From Picosynechococcus sp. PCC 7003 (GTDB lineage Bacteria > Cyanobacteriota > Cyanobacteriia > Cyanobacteriales > MRBY01): 64,000 bases of DNA. A program made the translations under genes and the position numbers. The notes under the pieces were generated by a model that was not told where the DNA came from, did not search any database, and saw only the letters and a program-made list of their open reading frames with translations. Shown here one piece after another: positions 63,721 to 64,000 of the stretch. The stretch covers positions 2,622,661-2,686,660 of the forward strand of contig NZ_CP016474.1 in assembly GCF_001693255.1 (NCBI RefSeq), read 5' to 3'. How positions within the stretch are numbered: the stretch's first letter is position 1; every line of letters starts with the position of its first letter.

Positions 63721-64000
63721 ATGACTGCAGAGCCTAATCCCGCGATCGCCTTTTCCATGGACGACTTTGAGCATGCCCTCACCGAACATGACTACCATTT
63801 CGAACAGGGGCAAGTGGTCACAGGAAAAATTTTTGAACATCTATCCGATGGCGTCCTCGTGGATATTGGTGGAAAATCACCTGGGTTTTCTCCCCTCCGG
63901 GATGCACTCCTGGCTGGCGAGACAGATGCCCATACGGCTCTGCCCGTGGGCGAAAACGTTGAATTTTTGATTGTCCGGGGCCAAAACGCCGAAGGTCAAG
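63721..64000 (+). CDS. S1 RNA-binding-domain protein (ribosomal protein S1-like), cut by the window end
   Basis: The frame opens with ATG at 63721 and stays open to the last base, giving at least 93 residues. After an N-terminal stretch, residues about 25-93 match an S1 domain: QGQVVTGKIFEHLSDGVLVDIGGKSPGFSPL then VGENVEFLIV. The organisation fits the S1-like Rps1b type of cyanobacteria, which binds mRNA leaders. The true identity depends on the part past the window. Confidence 0.82.
   Translation, partial: MTAEPNPAIAFSMDDFEHALTEHDYHFEQGQVVTGKIFEHLSDGVLVDIGGKSPGFSPLRDALLAGETDAHTALPVGENVEFLIVRGQNAEGQ

Overview
The window is chromosomal DNA of a cyanobacterium. Markers are photosystem I PsaK, the carboxysome shell protein CcmO, the Rubisco assembly factor Raf1, cyanophycin synthetase and cyanophycinase, a glutamate synthase of the ferredoxin-dependent type, a DnaE polymerase split by an intein, and dozens of HIP1 palindromes (GCGATCGC). 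The BicA protein and the bicA-nhaS-mrp arrangement strongly suggest marine Synechococcus sp. PCC 7002 or a close Picosynechococcus relative. That identification comes from memory of these proteins, not from a search.

Layout: 1-9.6 kb holds a truncated conserved membrane protein, dnaK, an AT-rich orphan polytopic membrane protein, a DUF2214 protein, ispE, a GTPase/DUF697 protein and a coiled-coil/DUF2325 protein. 9.6-16.1 kb holds a glutathionyl-hydroquinone-reductase-like GST, a relic of an IS200/IS605-type element, DUF3134, a degenerate metallo-beta-lactamase-fold protein, a PgpH-type HD phosphohydrolase, and trmD translationally coupled to an unrecognised gene. 16.3-20.4 kb is cphB-cphA (cyanophycin turnover) followed by a second IS200/IS605 relic with a TnpB-like tail. 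20.4-30.2 kb carries pheA, a PepSY-type membrane protein, an M20 amidohydrolase, psaK, DUF2854, a MoxR ATPase overlapping ribF, a metallohydrolase, plsC, DUF1830 and trmFO. 30.3-41.5 kb carries Fd-GOGAT, a secreted phosphodiester-glycosidase-like protein, a cytochrome c6-like protein, an MBOAT acyltransferase, and the divergent pair ccmO / raf1. 41.6-47.4 kb has a pseudouridine synthase, a small membrane protein, the C-terminal half of split dnaE, a Nudix/NrtR-like regulator, an MlaE permease and a TM0106-type nuclease.

47.4-56.2 kb is one coherent minus-strand block: bicA (Na+-dependent bicarbonate uptake), an NhaS/CPA2 antiporter, then mrpC-D-D-E-F-G-A'-B. Most mrp junctions are 4-base ATGA overlaps, which implies strict co-translation. 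Functionally the antiporters export the Na+ that enters with bicarbonate. Together with ccmO and raf1, this makes the second half of the window rich in carbon-concentration genes.

56.5-64 kb carries an MltA-type lytic transglycosylase, a small exported protein, a y-type thioredoxin, fabG, a TPMT-like methyltransferase, a PAS histidine kinase with an adjacent receiver-(degenerate GGDEF)-EAL protein, and the start of an S1-domain protein. I found no rRNA, tRNA, CRISPR array or prophage. The most notable features are the split-intein dnaE-C with a TTG start, two relic RNA-guided-nuclease (TnpB) element ends sharing the same terminal sequence, a vestigial second copy of the dnaK 5' end just upstream of dnaK, and a long perfect hairpin between bicA and nhaS.
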